From JAGNDO01 sp963704975 (GTDB lineage Bacteria > Chloroflexota > Anaerolineae > Caldilineales > Caldilineaceae): 64,000 nt of DNA. This document shows positions 27,096 through 35,791 of this stretch, in pieces; position 1 is the stretch's first letter; each line of letters opens with the position of its first letter. The notes under the pieces are model-generated. The model was not told the DNA's origin, searched no databases, and saw nothing but the letters and a program-made list of their open reading frames with translations. Made by a program: the position numbers and the translations under genes. Where the stretch lies: positions 1 to 64,000 of the forward strand of contig CAVPIK010000009.1 of assembly GCA_963704975.1 (NCBI GenBank), in the 5' to 3' direction.

Positions 27096-28019
27096 TCAGC
27101 TTTTCAGCAACGCCAGCACACGCGTCCACGCGTCCGCTGCGGCTTCGGGACGGTAGCTGTCCGCCCGAGTGTCGTTGAAGAAGGCGTGGGGCGCGCCGTC
27201 GTAGACGATGATCTCGTTCTCGATGCCCGCTTCGGTCAGGGCCGTTTCCATGGCCCGCACATCGGCTACCGGGATGCCGCCGTCGTCGGCCCCGTACAGC
27301 CCCAAGACCGGGGCTTTGATGTTGGGCGCTTCCTCCGCGGTGAGGGGCGTGCCATAGAAGGGGATGATGGCGCTCAGGTTCTCCGCCACCAAGCCGGTTT
27401 GGAGTACCAGCCGTCCGCCCATGCAGAAACCGATGATGGCGGCTTTGTCCCCGTTCACATACTCCTGGGCCAGCAGATAGTCCACCGCGGCCTGGATCTC
27501 CTGCACCGCAGCCATCATGTCCAACTCCATCACCTGCTTGCGGGCCTCGTCCGGCTCGCTGGTCACCACCCCGTGGTAGAGATCTGGGGCCAGTGCCACG
27601 AACCCTTCATCCGCAAAGCGGCGGGTTACATCCTTGATGTGCTCGTTCAGCCCCCACCATTCCTGGACCACGACGATGGCTGGAGCCGGTTCATTCCCTT
27701 CGGGTCGGGCCAGATAGCCGGTCAGTTCCTGATCGCCCAGTTGGCCGTAGGTGATACCGGCGGCCATCATGCCCGCCGCCATCTCTTCCGCGGGCATGGC
27801 CGTGGGGTCAGCGCTGGCCTGGGATGCGGTGGGATCTGCTTCCGGCTCCACCACCACTGGGGCGCTGGGGGCATTGGGTGGCACTGTGGCGCAGGCGGCC
27901 AACAGGCTGACCGCGGCCACGCTCCCCACCGCGGTGGTGGCCCGCCTCAAGAACTGGCGGCGGCTGATCTCCCCCACCCGAAAAGACCGCACCAACTGCA
28001 TGACATAGACTCGATCCAT
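27096..28019 (-). CDS. Dienelactone hydrolase family protein, Tat-exported lipoprotein
   Basis: Alpha/beta hydrolase of the DLH family. The N-terminus has a twin-arginine signal (SRRQFLRRATT), hydrophobic core and a lipobox LLAAC, so it is probably a membrane-anchored periplasmic or cell-surface enzyme. The catalytic triad is Cys in IGFCMGGRL, Asp in LYGADDGGI and His in DGAPHAFFND. IVVVQEWWGLNEHIKDV is a DLH signature. The start is set at MDRVYVMQLV (28019) because AAGGAG lies 10 nt upstream. About 307 residues. A short repeated TTGATAGATG precedes the gene. The substrate is unknown. Confidence 0.9.
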   Translation of the reverse strand: MDRVYVMQLVRSFRVGEISRRQFLRRATTAVGSVAAVSLLAACATVPPNAPSAPVVVEPEADPTASQASADPTAMPAEEMAAGMMAAGITYGQLGDQELTGYLARPEGNEPAPAIVVVQEWWGLNEHIKDVTRRFADEGFVALAPDLYHGVVTSEPDEARKQVMELDMMAAVQEIQAAVDYLLAQEYVNGDKAAIIGFCMGGRLVLQTGLVAENLSAIIPFYGTPLTAEEAPNIKAPVLGLYGADDGGIPVADVRAMETALTEAGIENEIIVYDGAPHAFFNDTRADSYRPEAAADAWTRVLALLKS

Positions 28020-28137
28020 GATCTCTCTCCTTTTGATAGATGTTGATAGATGCTGACAAGTATTGCACAACTTTTGTCGACATGCGAGATGGTCATACAA
28101 TAATGGGTCAAAGGAGAGATGTAAGTAAGATTGATTT

Positions 28138-29571
28138 CTACTTGATCGGCTCGAACCTGTGCCTGGAAGAAGCGCAGGTATTCGGGTTCGTAGACCATGC
28201 GCAGGCCCGTGGTGTTGGCCCGGTTGTCGTAGACGGCCTTGACCGACTCGGCGACCACGTCCATGTGGGCCTGGGTGTAGACCCGGCGGGGGATGGTGAG
28301 GCGCACCAGTTCCAGGGCGGGGTAGCGGTGATCCCCGGTCTTGGGGTCCCGCCCGGCGCTGACCACGCCCCGCTCCATGCTGCGGATGCCGGAATCGAGA
28401 TAGAGTTCCGCGGCCAGGGTTTGGGCCGGGAAGAGGCTTTGGGCCAGATGGGGATAGATCTTCTTGGCGTCCAGGAAGATGGCGTGGCCGCCCACGGGCT
28501 GCACGATGGGGATGTCCCAGTCGGTGAGCAGTTCGCCCAGATAGCGCACCTGGCCGATGCGGGCGCGCATGTGGTCGTCCTGGACCGATTCCTCGATGCC
28601 GATGGCCAGGGCTTCCATGTCCCGCCCGGCCATGCCGCCGTAGGTGTGCAGCCCTTCGTAGACCACCACCATGTTGCGGGCTTTTTCAAAGACATCCCAC
28701 TCGTTCAGGGCCAGCCAGCCGCCGATGTTGACCAGATTGTCCTTCTTGGCGCTCATCCACGCCCCGTCGGTGTAGCCGCAAAACTCCTTCAAAATGGCGG
28801 CGATGGGGGTGTTGGCATAGCCCTCTTCCCGCTCTTGGATGAAGAAGGTGTTTTCGGCCATGCGGGTGGCGTCCAAATAGAGGCGGATGTTGTGCTGGTC
28901 GCACAGGGCGCGCAGGGCCTTGACGTTGGCCATGCTCACGGGCTGGCCACCGGCCATGTTGACCGTCCCGGCCAGGCTGACGTAGGCGATCTCGTCCGCG
29001 CCCACCCGGTCGATCAGGGCTTGCAGCTTGTCCAGATCCACGTTGCCCTTGAAGGGGTGCAGGCTGTCCGGGTCGTGGGCCTCGTCGATGATCACATCCA
29101 CGAAGATGCCCCCGGCCAGTTCCTGGTGCAGGCGGGTGGTGGTGAAGTACATGTTGCCCGGCACATACTGGCCCTTTTTGATCACGGCCTGGCTGATCAG
29201 ATGCTCGGCGCCCCGGCCCTGGTGGGTGGGGACGATGTGTTTGTAGCCGTAGAAATTCTGAATGGCCGCTTCCAGATGATAGAAATTGCGGCTGCCGGCG
29301 TAGGACTCATCCCCCAACATCAGCCCGGCCCATTGGCGGTCGCTCATGGCGCTGGTGCCGCTGTCGGTGAGCAGGTCGATGTAGACATCCTCCGAGCGCA
29401 GGAGGAAGGTGTTGTAGCCCGCCTCGGTCATGGCCGCGGCCCGCTCGGCCGCCGGTGATCATGTTGATGGGTTCCACCATCTTGATCTTCCACGGTTCCG
29501 CCCACGAACGGCGGTGAAATTGTTGCCCCATGGTTTGGGGGACGATCTTTTCGGGTGTTTGGTCGGTCATG
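28138..29571 (-). CDS. tpl: Tyrosine phenol-lyase (beta-eliminating lyase), two indels
   Basis: PLP enzyme splitting tyrosine into phenol, pyruvate and ammonia. MTDQTPEKIV starts at 29571 with AAGGAG upstream. Frame breaks lie near 29447 (MITGGRA then AMTEAGYNTFLL) and near 28160 (EYLRFFQA then RFEPIK, stop at 28138). PLP-binding Lys is in MSAKKDNLVNIGG. Features favouring tyrosine phenol-lyase over tryptophanase: NMYFTTTRLHQE (Thr where tryptophanase has Asp), RSMERGVVSAGR (Arg matching TPL Arg381) and the LRFF tail. The family call is firm, the substrate moderately so. An Lrp-type regulator gene lies just upstream on the same strand. Confidence 0.88.
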
Positions 29572-29648
29572 TTGGTCTCCTTTTTGAGCGATTGTGAGAT
29601 TGAGAGATTAGGTGATCGGATTCGGGCACAATCACCCAATCTCCAGAC

Positions 29649-30101
29649 CTAAATCGGCAACGCCGTCGTGTTCTTCACTTCTGTCAATGCCAGGCTGGTG
29701 TGGATGCGCCCGATGCCGGGCACCGGGGTGAGGCGGTCCACGACGAAGCGTTCCAGATCCTGGCGGTTGCGGATGGCGACTTTGAGCAAATAATCAGACT
29801 CGCCGGTGACGTGGTGGCATTCCAGCACTTCGGGCAAGTTCTGCACCGCGGCCCGGAAGTCGGCCACGGTCTCCGGGGTGTGCTGCTTGAGGCTGATGTG
29901 GATGAAGCAGAGCATGTCATAGCCCAACTGTTCCCAGTCCAGGAGGGCCACATAGGCGCTGATGATGCCGGCCTCTTCCAGGCGGCGCACCCGGGCGTGG
30001 ACGGCGGGGGGGGACAGGTTGACCCGTCGGGCCAGGTCCGCGTTGCTGATGCGGCCATCGGTCTGCAAAATTTGTAAAATGGCTCGGTCTAATTCGTCCA
30101 C
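29649..30101 (-). CDS. Lrp/AsnC-family transcriptional regulator
   Basis: A 150-residue feast/famine regulator. N-terminal winged HTH (1-60: LDRAILQILQTDGRISNADL, LSPPAVHARVRRLEEAGII) and C-terminal RAM ligand-binding domain (about 70-145: VLECHHVTGESDYLLKV). It precedes the tyrosine phenol-lyase gene by 78 bp. Amino acids such as tyrosine or phenylalanine are plausible effectors. The region upstream of its start (30102-30240) is strikingly AT-rich compared with the window and could carry its own binding sites, but no symmetric operator is obvious. Confidence 0.92.
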   Translation of the reverse strand: MDELDRAILQILQTDGRISNADLARRVNLSPPAVHARVRRLEEAGIISAYVALLDWEQLGYDMLCFIHISLKQHTPETVADFRAAVQNLPEVLECHHVTGESDYLLKVAIRNRQDLERFVVDRLTPVPGIGRIHTSLALTEVKNTTALPI

Positions 30102-30355
30102 GGTGCTCTCCTTGGGCTTTTGGATCTTATCATGAAATAGGGTTGATGTCTATGATTATTCTGTGATTTTACTATAATTCAAAATAAACATCAATTAATC
30201 TGGATTGTATTGATGTGTAATATTCTGTTCTGGTATGAAAAACCCTATGAAATACCGAAGAAATGAAAGCCCCCAAAGCGTCAGCCCATGTTCGGGTCGC
30301 CGTCAGAAAGAAAGACAAATCCTGTGGCAAAATGGAGGCTATGGTTCAAAAGTGG
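30102..30355. other. Non-coding spacer between divergent lrp and nfeD genes
   Basis: An AT-rich stretch (30120-30240) with a TATAAT at 30173-30178 but no matching -35, followed by G+C-normal sequence with no credible gene. It is the natural place for a divergent control region of the Lrp gene. Confidence 0.5.
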
Positions 30356-30384
30356 TTGACCCCAACCCCTCTCGGTGGTATGCT
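30356..30384 (+). promoter_or_regulatory. Sigma70 promoter of the nfeD operon
   Basis: TTGACC, 17-nt spacer, TATGCT. It lies 85 bp upstream of the nfeD start at 30469, on the same strand. Confidence 0.6.
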
Positions 30385-30468
30385 GAAGACCGTCGATTCG
30401 TTGCCGTTGTTGACTCTGCCGGGCGATCCCCCGGGTTCAGGATCCCCCGCCGCTGAAAGGAGTCCGTC

Positions 30469-30918
30469 ATGGATGCCAGTTTTATGATTTGGGTGTGGGT
30501 GGTAGCCGCCGCCTTTTTCCTCGTGGTCGAGATCTTCACGGTCAGCTTTTTCATCTCGTGTTTTGGGGTGGGGGCGATTGGGGCGGCCATTGTGGCTGCG
30601 GTTGCGCCGGAGGCGTATACGGCGCAGATGGCCGTCTTTGTCGTGGTTTCGGCCATCACCGTGGCCTTGACCCGCTCCTTTGCGGATCGGGTTTCGGGCA
30701 AGCAGGCGGAAGATTTTGGCGTGGATCGACTGCGCGGCCAATCCGGCGTGGTGGTGCAGGCCATCGATCCCATCACCGGGGCCGGGCGGGTGCGGGTGGC
30801 CCGGGAAGAGTGGCGGGCCGATTCGGCCACCATGGATCCCATCGAGGCTGGCAGTGCGGTCAAAGTGTTGGAGATTGAAGGGACCCATTTGATCGTGCAG
30901 CGCCAGACAGTTTCGTAG
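30469..30918 (+). CDS. NfeD-like membrane protein (short form)
   Basis: A 149-residue protein with two or three N-terminal membrane helices (MIWVWVVAAAFFLVVEIFTV, GVGAIGAAIVAAVAPEA, AVFVVVSAITVALTR) and a C-terminal OB-fold domain (about 85-149: LRGQSGVVVQAIDPITGAGR). Short NfeD proteins work with SPFH/flotillin proteins at the membrane. The SPFH gene is two genes downstream on the same strand. The ribosome-binding site is GAAAGGAG. Confidence 0.92.
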   Translation: MDASFMIWVWVVAAAFFLVVEIFTVSFFISCFGVGAIGAAIVAAVAPEAYTAQMAVFVVVSAITVALTRSFADRVSGKQAEDFGVDRLRGQSGVVVQAIDPITGAGRVRVAREEWRADSATMDPIEAGSAVKVLEIEGTHLIVQRQTVS

Positions 30919-30956
30919 TTTCGCACATATTTCAGACGATAAACGGAGCCAGGACC

Positions 30957-31286
30957 ATGACCTTTCAGGAGTCGATTCGAGTCTGTTTGACAAAGTACGC
31001 CGATTTCAACGGCCGAGCCACCCGGTCGGAGTTTTGGTGGTTTATGCTCTTCATCGGCCTGGTTGCAGGGGCGTTGACATACATGAGCGAGGCGCTGAGC
31101 AGTGTGTTCTTGGTCGCCATGCTGCTGCCGCTCTTTGCAGCGGGTGCCCGTCGCCTGCATGACATCGGCAAGAGCGGATGGTGGCAACTGTTCGCTCTGG
31201 TTCCGGTCGGTGGGGGTGTTTTGTTAATGATTTTGTGGGCCCTGCCACAACCGGAGCCGAGCATGGACCATACTGTGGCAAGCTAG
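30957..31286 (+). CDS. DUF805 family membrane protein
   Basis: 109 residues: MTFQESIRVCLTKYADFNGRATRSEFWWFMLF, then helices LVAGALTYMSEALSSVFLVA and a GARRLHDIGKSGWW segment, which is the DUF805 hallmark, and a last helix LVPVGGGVLLMILWAL. The function is unknown. It sits between nfeD and the SPFH gene, 38 and 84 bp away. Confidence 0.92.
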   Translation: MTFQESIRVCLTKYADFNGRATRSEFWWFMLFIGLVAGALTYMSEALSSVFLVAMLLPLFAAGARRLHDIGKSGWWQLFALVPVGGGVLLMILWALPQPEPSMDHTVAS

Positions 31287-31370
31287 TGTTTACAGAATTT
31301 ACGTTCGTAACAGGTTTGTTTTTCAAAAATGGTTCTGATCGAGTCAGGACCGCTGATTTAGGAGGCAAAG

Positions 31371-32268
31371 ATGGAAGCGATTGGTGTAATTGCCCTGTTG
31401 GTTTTGATGGCTGTGCTGGTCTTTGTGGTGGCCATCACCGGTGTGAAGATTGTCTCGCCCTATGAAAAGGGCGTGGTGGAACGGCTGGGCCGCTATACGC
31501 GCACGGCCCAATCGGGCCTGACCCTGATCCTGCCCTTTTTGGACACCCTGCGCAAGGTGGACATGCGGGAACAGGTGGTGGATGTGCCGCCCCAAGAGGT
31601 GATCACCAAGGACAACGTGGTGGTGACCGTGGATGCCATTGTCTATTTTGAGGCCACGGACCCGGTCAAGCTGGTCTACAATGTGGCGGATTTTTACAAT
31701 GCCGCCACCAAGCTGGCCCAGACCAACCTGCGTAATGTGGTGGGTGAGATGGAACTGGATCAGGCCCTGACTTCCCGTGACCGCATCAACGCCAAGCTGC
31801 GGGAGGTGCTGGACGATGCCACGGACAAATGGGGTGTGCGCATCGTGCGGGTGGAGATCAAGCGCATCGATCCGCCCGGCGGATGTGACCCAGGCCATGC
31901 ACCGCCAGATGAAGGCCGAGCGGGAAAAGCGGGCCCAGATTCTGGATGCCGAAGGCTCTCGCCAGTCGGCCATTCTGGAGGCGGAAGGCCAGGCCCTGGC
32001 CGTGCGCCAGGTGGCCGACGCCGAGCGCTATCGGCTGGAAGCCGTGGCCACGGGTGAATCCGAGGCCATCACCATCGTCTTCAACGCCATCAAGGCCGCC
32101 CAGCCGGACGACAAGCTGATCGCCATCCGCTATTTGGACGCCCTGAAGGAGATCTCCAACGGCAAGGCGAACAAGGTCTTCATTCCCTACGAGGCCAGCG
32201 GTGTGTTGGGGGCTTTGGGTGGGATTAAAGAACTTTTCAAGGCGGAAAGCACGGAGAGCAACGGGTAG
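31371..32268 (+). CDS. SPFH/Band 7 (stomatin-like) protein, one indel
   Basis: Membrane-anchored SPFH protein of about 298 residues. N-terminal helix (IALLVLMAVLVFVVAITG), then the Band 7 domain (VSPYEKGVVERLGRYTRTA, VDMREQVVDVPPQEVITKDN, AATKLAQTNLRNVVGEMELD) and a coiled-coil tail (EREKRAQILDAEGSRQSA). The frame changes near 31876-31884 (RIDPP then ADVTQAMHRQMKA), a single base in a GC run. Paired with NfeD, it likely forms an oligomeric scaffold in membrane microdomains. Confidence 0.92.
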
Positions 32269-32300
32269 GGGCTTGAGGGTTAATGGTTGCCATATCAAAC

Positions 32301-32440
32301 CTACCAACCCCCTCCCAGCCTCCCCTAGATTGGGGGAGGAGCCGGATCGCCGCAAAGCAGCCGCATCGCCGAAGACGCAAGCCCGGTAAACTTGGACGGT
32401 TCCCTCCCCAATCTGGGGAGGGTTAGGGTGGGGTTGGTAG
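32301..32440. repeat. Palindromic repeat family B, copy 1
   Basis: Outer arms CTACCAACCCC and GGGGTTGGTAG enclose CCTCCCAGCCTCCCC, GATTGGGGGAGGAG, CCGGATCGCCG and, on the other side, CCCTCCCCAATCTGGGGAGGG. Copies at 48785-48891 (reverse) and 59090-59188. Confidence 0.9.
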
Positions 32441-32455
32441 TTACGACATAGCATG

Positions 32456-32492
32456 AAAAACGTCCGGCCTTTTCTAGGGTCGGACGTTTTTT
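32456..32492 (+). terminator. Rho-independent terminator after the SPFH gene
   Basis: AAAAACGTCCG, 14-nt loop, CGGACG followed by a T run (32487 on). It ends the nfeD-SPFH operon. The region 32493-32598 is AT-rich with no gene. Confidence 0.75.
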
Positions 32493-32598
32493 GTGCCGTT
32501 GAGACATTAAACTTGGCATTCTGTCCATGAAAATCAATAAAATTGATGTGAAATATAAGAAATTTTAATACAAATATCAATAATATCAATATTGGGTA

Positions 32599-32627
32599 TT
32601 GACAAACTCAATTTTTGGGTGTAGACT
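32599..32627 (+). promoter_or_regulatory. Strong sigma70 promoter of the small-protein/DUF2089 operon
   Basis: TTGACA, 17-nt spacer, TAGACT. The first gene starts at 32713. This is the best candidate start of the operon 32713-35582. Confidence 0.75.
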
Positions 32628-32654
32628 CTTAAACATGAAGCACAAGTGACGTAG

Positions 32655-32672
32655 AATCTCAAAAATGAGATT
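32655..32672 (+). promoter_or_regulatory. Operator-like inverted repeat AATCTCA-AAAA-TGAGATT
   Basis: A 7-bp perfect palindrome with 4-nt spacer in the leader, 28 bp downstream of the -10. This is typical of a dimeric repressor site. The DUF2089 protein encoded in the same operon, which has a HTH, is one possible ligand. Confidence 0.45.
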
Positions 32673-32712
32673 TAAGGTTTGGGTCCGATGAGGACTCTAA
32701 AAGGAGAGAACG

Positions 32713-32943
32713 ATGACCAGCTACGAACTCAATTTTGTCCAAGATCACCAGGCCGCTATGTTGAAGGAATCTGTGAGCGAGCAGTGGTTGCGAGAGGCCC
32801 GTGTGGGGCAGCCCAGCATGAGCCAGCGCCTGATCGTTGTGATTGGCGAGGCCCTGGAAGATGCAGGCAGTTGGCTGAAACGGCGAGGAATGTCCTCCCG
32901 TGGCTATGCCGACATGAATCAGCAGCTCACGGCATCCCGCTAG
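32713..32943 (+). CDS. Small conserved hypothetical protein, 76 aa (paralogue 1)
   Basis: No recognised family. It is a soluble, largely helical protein with the core EQWLREAR.GQPSM.QRLIV and GEALE.AG.WLKRRG. It shares about 59 % identity (45 of 76 positions, counted by hand) with the gene at 33023. Start confirmed by AAAAGGAG 8 nt before ATG. It has neither signal peptide nor Cys. The tryptophans and amphipathic helix suggest membrane or protein surface association, but this is speculation. First gene of the operon. Confidence 0.85.
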   Translation: MTSYELNFVQDHQAAMLKESVSEQWLREARVGQPSMSQRLIVVIGEALEDAGSWLKRRGMSSRGYADMNQQLTASR

Positions 32944-33022
32944 CCCACAATCAAAGGGCACCCGTCATCCCCCAGGCAGTATGAATACTGGATTCAATCG
33001 GAATCCGAAAAAGGAGAAAACG

Positions 33023-33253
33023 ATGATTAACTATCAACTAGACTACACCAATGAGCGCCAAGCCGATCTGTTGAAGGAGGCTGTGAACGAACAGTGGCTG
33101 CGGGAGGCTCGCAAGGGTCAACCCAGCATGGGGCAGCGCCTGATCGTGGCCACCGGCGAGGCGCTGGAATCCGCCGGCGGTTGGTTGAAGCGGCGAGGAT
33201 CGGCTCACAGCGACTATGCCAGCATGGGCAGCGGATTGCCGGTTCCCCGCTAA
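33023..33253 (+). CDS. Small conserved hypothetical protein, 76 aa (paralogue 2)
   Basis: Tandem paralogue of the preceding gene: same length and core (EQWLREARKGQPSMGQRLIV, GEALESAGGWLKRRG), with divergence at both ends. The start at 33023 is chosen over a longer frame because AAAAAGGAG lies 9 nt upstream, the same leader as the first copy. The two are 79 bp apart. Confidence 0.85.
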   Translation: MINYQLDYTNERQADLLKEAVNEQWLREARKGQPSMGQRLIVATGEALESAGGWLKRRGSAHSDYASMGSGLPVPR

Positions 33254-33435
33254 TTCCCTACGGCGCAGATCAGAAGTCTGGCCCCAAGGGGCTGCCCGTC
33301 GCCGAAAAGTTGCCAAGGGGCAAAGAGGTTAACGAGATCAGATCGTGCTTTTCTTTGAAACCTTGGCGACTTTGCGGCGAATCCCCCATCTATCAACACG
33401 ATTTTAATCAACCGCATCACCGAAAGGAACGAACT

Positions 33436-33819
33436 ATGAGACCCTTACCGACCCAATGCCCCATCTCCGGCGGGGAGATTGTTGTGACCCGCTTCTATTG
33501 CCCGGACAGTGATATCACCGTGGAGGGGCGCTTTTATGTGGCCGCTCCCTTTGCCCAGCTTACGCCGGAACAGGTCAATTTTGTCGAGGCCTTTGTGCGC
33601 AACGAGGGCAAGATCAACCGCATGGAAGAGGAGTTGAGCCTCTCCTACCCGACCATCCGCAGCCGTCTGCACGAGGTGATCCGCAGCCTGGGCTACGAGC
33701 CGGGCCGGGAGGAGAGTCCGGCGGGGATGAGCGAGGCGGACCGGCGGCGGATCTTGGAAGATCTGGATTCTGGCAAGATCGTAGCCGAAGAAGCCATGCG
33801 CCTGTTGCAGGGCGCGTAA
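33436..33819 (+). CDS. DUF2089 family protein (HTH, SHOCT-like C-terminus)
   Basis: 127 residues. The N-terminal region is the DUF2089 ribbon, with CPISGGEIVVTRFYCPDSD. The usual CxxC pairs are reduced to CP and YCP, so zinc binding is doubtful. The HTH-like middle is VNFVEAFVRNEGKINRMEE and LSLSYPTIRSRLHEVIR. The C-terminal hairpin MSEADRRRILEDLDSGKI resembles those at the C-terminus of the next gene and the N-terminus of the gene after. DUF2089 proteins are presumed regulators. It lies 12 bp before the following gene. Confidence 0.88.
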   Translation: MRPLPTQCPISGGEIVVTRFYCPDSDITVEGRFYVAAPFAQLTPEQVNFVEAFVRNEGKINRMEEELSLSYPTIRSRLHEVIRSLGYEPGREESPAGMSEADRRRILEDLDSGKIVAEEAMRLLQGA

Positions 33820-33831
33820 GGGGAGAAGATC

Positions 33832-35154
33832 ATGAAGCGACGTACCTTGAATACGAGCGATGCGCCCAAAGTTGTGGTGGAAGTCAAGCGGAATCTGACC
33901 ATCAGCGGGTGGGCGCAGTCCGCCGTCACGGTGGAAACCGATGTGTCTGCCGAGCTGGTGATGGAGCAGAACGGCAATGTGGTCACCATCGTTGGTGACA
34001 ATATTCATGTGCAACTGCCCCACGCGGCCACGTGTATTGTGGAGAGTTGTGGCGGACAGGCTATTTTGCGTCAGCTTGCCGGTGCCATCAGCCTGGGCAG
34101 CGTGGGGGGTAGTCTGATTCTGGAGGCCGTGGGCGGTCCGGACGCGCCGGTGCATGTGGAGAGCGTGGGCGGCGAGTTTTCTGCCGATGAGGTGGGCGGA
34201 GCTTTGGTTGTGCAACTTGTCGGCGGCCATGCGGTCGTGACGGACGTGGCTGGGGCTTGCGTGTTGGATCAAGTCGGCGGCCACTTGGAGTTGAACCGAA
34301 TTGGGGCCGGTTTTCGGGCCGAAGTGGGGGGCAATGCCTCTTTGGACTTCACCCCAGCCCCCGGTGAAAGCTACAGCGTGGAGGCGGGGGGAAGCATCCT
34401 GTGTACCCTGCCCGATGATGCCAACGCCGAGTTGAGCATGGAAAGCCCGGTCTTTGCGGCCAAGGGCGGGGATGATGGGCGACGGATCGTCCTGGGCGAA
34501 GGCGGGGCCACCATCCGCCTGGAAGCTGGGGGGGCCATCCGCCTGAACCATCCGGGGGTGAGCGATGCGTCAACCGGCCCCACCCTGCGCGCTCGGATCA
34601 ACCTGGATGATGGCGAAAGCGAAGACATGGATTTCGAGTTGGATTTTGAGGAGTTTGGCATCCTGGCCGAGAGCTTCGCCACGGATCTGACCGCCAAGAT
34701 CACCGCCAAATTGGGGATGCTCTCCGAGCGACTGCCGGGCATGTTGTTCTCTGCCGGGCTGTCGGGGCAGGAGGTCGACGACATCAGCCGCAAGGTGCAG
34801 GAGGCGACCCAGCGGGCCGCAGAGAAGGCGCAGAGCCAGGCTCACCGGGCCGCGGAGAAGGCTACCCGCAAAGCCGAGCGCAAACTGGCCAAGGCCCGGC
34901 GCAAGATGGAGCGAGAAACCCATCGGGCCAGGGTTGTGCGCCCGCCCCGCCCCCCGATCCCGCCGCGAGCGCCCGTTGCCCCCACTGCCGGATCCGCGGC
35001 AGCGGGTCTAAAATCTGACTTTGTCCCTGGCCCCAAGTCCACGCCGGTCAGCGAAGAAGAGCGCATTTTGATCCTGCGCATGTTGGCAGAGAAGAAGATC
35101 AGCGTGGCCCAGGCCGAAGATCTGTTGGTCGCCCTGGATGGACGTGAGGGGTAG
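33832..35154 (+). CDS. DUF4097-type (YvlB/LiaX-like) protein with coiled coil and SHOCT-like tail
   Basis: 440 residues without signal peptide. Positions about 10-230 form repeated short beta strands (ISLGSVGGSLILEAVGG, VQLVGGHAVVTDVAG, VLDQVGGHLELNRIG) typical of a DUF4097/adhesin-like beta helix. About 255-310 is acidic (DDGESEDMDFELDFEEFG). About 320-365 is a highly charged, basic coiled coil (RAAEKATRKAERKLAKARRK). A proline-rich linker and a terminal helical hairpin (SEEERILILRMLAEKKIS) follow. In Firmicutes YvlB/LiaX-type proteins act in membrane stress. By analogy this is a candidate envelope-stress protein. Confidence 0.8.
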   Translation: MKRRTLNTSDAPKVVVEVKRNLTISGWAQSAVTVETDVSAELVMEQNGNVVTIVGDNIHVQLPHAATCIVESCGGQAILRQLAGAISLGSVGGSLILEAVGGPDAPVHVESVGGEFSADEVGGALVVQLVGGHAVVTDVAGACVLDQVGGHLELNRIGAGFRAEVGGNASLDFTPAPGESYSVEAGGSILCTLPDDANAELSMESPVFAAKGGDDGRRIVLGEGGATIRLEAGGAIRLNHPGVSDASTGPTLRARINLDDGESEDMDFELDFEEFGILAESFATDLTAKITAKLGMLSERLPGMLFSAGLSGQEVDDISRKVQEATQRAAEKAQSQAHRAAEKATRKAERKLAKARRKMERETHRARVVRPPRPPIPPRAPVAPTAGSAAAGLKSDFVPGPKSTPVSEEERILILRMLAEKKISVAQAEDLLVALDGREG

Positions 35155-35192
35155 GGGTTGTTGAGCAAATAGAGATTGGGAGGAGACCACAG

Positions 35193-35582
35193 ATGGCGAC
35201 GACTGAAGAGCGCATGAAAATTCTGAAAATGATCGACGAAGGCAAAATCACCGCGGAGGATGGAGCAAAGCTTTTGGCTGCTCTGAGTCGGGGTGGCACA
35301 GAGCAGGGTGGCGGCACGGCTGGCGGGGCGGGCGGCTCGGACAAGCGGCCCCGCTGGCTGCGCATCAAGGTGACGGATATGCGCACGGGCCGCAGCAAGG
35401 CCAGCGTCAACATCCCCATCGGCCTGCTGGACGCCGGGCTGAAGATCGGTGCCCACTTCGCGCCGGAAGTCGGCGGCCTGGGCATGGAGCAGATCCGCGA
35501 GGCGGCCCGATCGGGCATGACCGGCAAGATCGTGGATGTCATCGACGATGATGGGGAGCATGTGGAGATCTTCGTGGACTGA
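35193..35582 (+). CDS. SHOCT-like domain protein, 129 aa
   Basis: Begins with TTEERMKILKMIDEGKITAE, the same helical hairpin as in the two previous genes. A Gly-rich linker (about 32-50) is followed by a conserved-looking region with WLRIKVTDMRTGRSKASVNI and PIGLLDAGLKIGAHFAPE. These words resemble the N-terminal part of YvlB-type proteins. No membrane segment. It closes the operon and is followed by a strong terminator. Confidence 0.82.
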   Translation: MATTEERMKILKMIDEGKITAEDGAKLLAALSRGGTEQGGGTAGGAGGSDKRPRWLRIKVTDMRTGRSKASVNIPIGLLDAGLKIGAHFAPEVGGLGMEQIREAARSGMTGKIVDVIDDDGEHVEIFVD

Positions 35583-35588
35583 GTACAC

Positions 35589-35641
35589 AAAAATAGGCCA
35601 CGGATGATACGGATCAGACGTATCATCCGTGGCCTATTTTT
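35589..35641 (+). terminator. Rho-independent terminator of the DUF2089/DUF4097 operon
   Basis: Perfect 22-bp stem (35589-35610 with 35620-35641) ending in eight T. It begins 7 bp after the stop. Confidence 0.93.
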
Positions 35642-35658
35642 TTTCTTGCCTTCAAAAG

Positions 35659-35695
35659 CAGAAGAGGCCGACGATGGGATCGTCGGCCTCTTCTG
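35659..35695. terminator. Second hairpin between convergent genes
   Basis: Perfect 17-bp stem with a 3-nt loop (CAGAAGAGGCCGACGAT...). It stands between the operon terminator and the convergent phasin-like gene, without a T run. It may act as a backup terminator. Confidence 0.7.
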
Positions 35696-35791
35696 TATAT
35701 TTAGTCCGAATAGCGGTGTGCTGAAAAAGGAGGTAAACAGCACTGGAGAGAGCTATTCGGGTGCTAACTTAGTTGTGAACCCGTGTCGACC

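Noticed and set aside
28040..29458. 472-codon plus-strand frame
   Set aside because: Antisense to tyrosine phenol-lyase, which has a recognisable family sequence.
30143..30178. Promoter TTGATG/TATAAT in the AT-rich spacer
   Set aside because: Spacing of 24 nt is too long for sigma70.
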